NCBI GenBank assembly: GCA_013398275.1
Contig: VZSE01014381.1
Span: forward strand, 124,001-188,000
Reading direction: 5' to 3'
Source: Promerops cafer
Taxonomy: Eukaryota; Chordata; Aves; Passeriformes; Nectariniidae
Length of the DNA stretch: 64,000 nucleotides
The notes under the pieces were generated by a model. The model was not told where the DNA came from, ran no database searches, and saw nothing but the letters and a program-made list of their open reading frames with translations. Below, piece by piece: positions 62,686 to 64,000 of the stretch. Position numbers and translations under genes: made by a program. Position 1 is the first letter of the stretch; each line of letters opens with the position of its first letter.

Positions 62686-64000
62686 GTTACTAAAAGGTTT
62701 TGTATAATATCAGTCACTTCCCAAACATCTGCCATTGGTTAATGGTCTGTCGGCTTCAAGAAATAACCTTGAGAGGCATCCCAGCTCGAGGGGAAACCAC
62801 AACCATGCAGCCAGGTTGCTCAGCTGGGAGAGCTCAAAGAAGGCTCACTTAGGCTGTCAGATTTCTGGAATAAAATGGCTGGATTGTAGTCAAAATATAT
62901 GCAATGGGAAAGGTATGAGTGAGACTCCTCATACCCACAACTTTCTTCGCTCCTTGATAAACGAGACCTGTGGTTCCTGTGTTAATTGCATGATGGGTGT
63001 TCCAACATCACTCACATCACTCCCTGTGCCACTCTGCCTTTGTGGATCTTTGGAGAACAGATTGCAACTAGAGGAGTTCTTGGCTGTCTGGGCTGTGGCT
63101 CAGGTTTTACCTCCTTCAGAGTCTGAACCAAATTACCACTAGTTTGGTTAAGGGGTTGATTGTATGCATCACACCCCTCCTATAAGTAGCTAAAGGGAAA
63201 TTAATTTAATAGCAAATCTGTATGAGACTTTGAAACTTTCCCTGCTTTAATTATTTTGTATGGAATTCAACAATGAAATAACTCAGCAGAAAGTAAAATA
63301 AAATCTACAGAAAAAGAACTAAAATTTGTCTGATTAATTTCATCTAGTTTAAACCCGGTTTTGCATATTTCAAATAGCAAGATTAATCAAACGTGACTGT
63401 GTGATAGTATTGATAGTACTTAATTTATTATTGTAATTAAACTAGATTTTTCATTGTCCATTTAGATGCATGTTTTTTCAGTCCATGGCATCAGGGCAGA
63501 CAAGACTGACTCTTCTATTATCAGCCAAATTAGGCTGATTAGGCTTGTCGAAAAGATCAGTAGCAATTCTAACAACTTGCAGCTTTCTGAGTACACTTGT
63601 ATAGGGTACTACTTAGAAAATAAAGGACAAAACTTCTAACTAATGGCAATGGCTGAAGCAATGTTGTGCCTGAAATCTTATTCAGCTTACTTTAGAAATC
63701 ATTAAGATCATGTAAAATTTTGTCTTCTCTATTGCACTTATCATTCATTGAAATCTTGCATTCAGTGTTGGGGGGACACGATGTTCTTCATTCCTAAGAC
63801 AAATGAATAGGTAAAAGATTGTGTTCACTTGATAAATATCAGTGTGAGATGTTTGTACTTGAGCAACCTAAGAAAGTCATTAGGGGCACCATACCCGACA
63901 GATACTAATTCCTTGTACCTTCCAAAGTTGCAGTAAATCTAATAACCTGTGACTGAAAAAATGGAGAAAGTAATAAAAGCATGCCATGAAATCAAAAATT

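Larger units (their letters stand above)
56721..64000 (+). other. RALYL: RALYL intron or downstream region, last coding exon not found
   Basis: Starts with a normal donor (gtaagg). I looked for a small last exon encoding the family's short C-terminus after an AG acceptor and found none, so it probably lies beyond 64000. A consensus AATAAA at 56943-56948 could serve a retained-intron transcript. A two-copy 22-bp tandem repeat lies at 62642-62685. Otherwise AT-rich unique sequence. Confidence 0.6.

Overview
This is vertebrate, almost certainly bird, nuclear DNA. Coding sequence appears only as short exons with GT-AG introns. The spacer is AT-rich, and the interspersed repeats are CR1-type LINE fragments and ERVL-like LTRs of the kind typical of bird genomes. 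Nothing looks prokaryotic. The bird assignment rests on repeat families recognised by eye, not on a search.

One protein-coding gene is supported: RALYL (RALY RNA-binding protein-like, an hnRNP C/RALY family member), on the + strand across nearly the whole window. Six internal coding exons are visible: 2536-2611, 20353-20385, 37991-38038, 41743-41906, 52084-52197 and 56542-56720. They join in one reading frame and encode the part after the RRM: a basic linker, a Tyr/Asp-rich segment, a Pro/Arg/Ser-rich basic region, a Leu-heptad coiled coil and an acidic tail. The exons for the N-terminal RRM lie upstream of the window. The short last coding exon was not found and probably lies downstream. Everything else is intron.

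Intron content by region. 1-2535: end of an upstream intron. 2612-20352: a transposon cluster at about 3815-6482 (CR1 3' end, LTR, old LINE ORF2 piece, then a complete solo LTR), followed by unique AT-rich sequence. 20386-37990: minus-strand CR1 3' ends at 28993 and 30789, plus a contig seam at 36878. 38039-41742: no clear repeats. 41907-52083: an old LINE at about 46160, a CR1 interrupted by an LTR at 46985-48130, a second CR1 at 49186-49860, and two unmerged contig seams. 52198-56541: one CR1 tail. 56721-64000: essentially unique intron sequence.

The most unusual element is the solo LTR at 5842-6477 on the minus strand. It has TG...CA ends and a perfect 5-bp target-site duplication (GTCAT). 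Inside it are about 110 bp strongly resembling the 5' Alu domain of 7SL (SRP) RNA, in the same orientation as the LTR, and an 80-bp pentanucleotide array. This looks like a host 7SL RNA fragment captured by an endogenous retrovirus. The window also holds six single-base N gaps. Three of them separate sequences that are copies of each other, so about 1 kb near 47.4-49.2 kb is a false assembly duplication.
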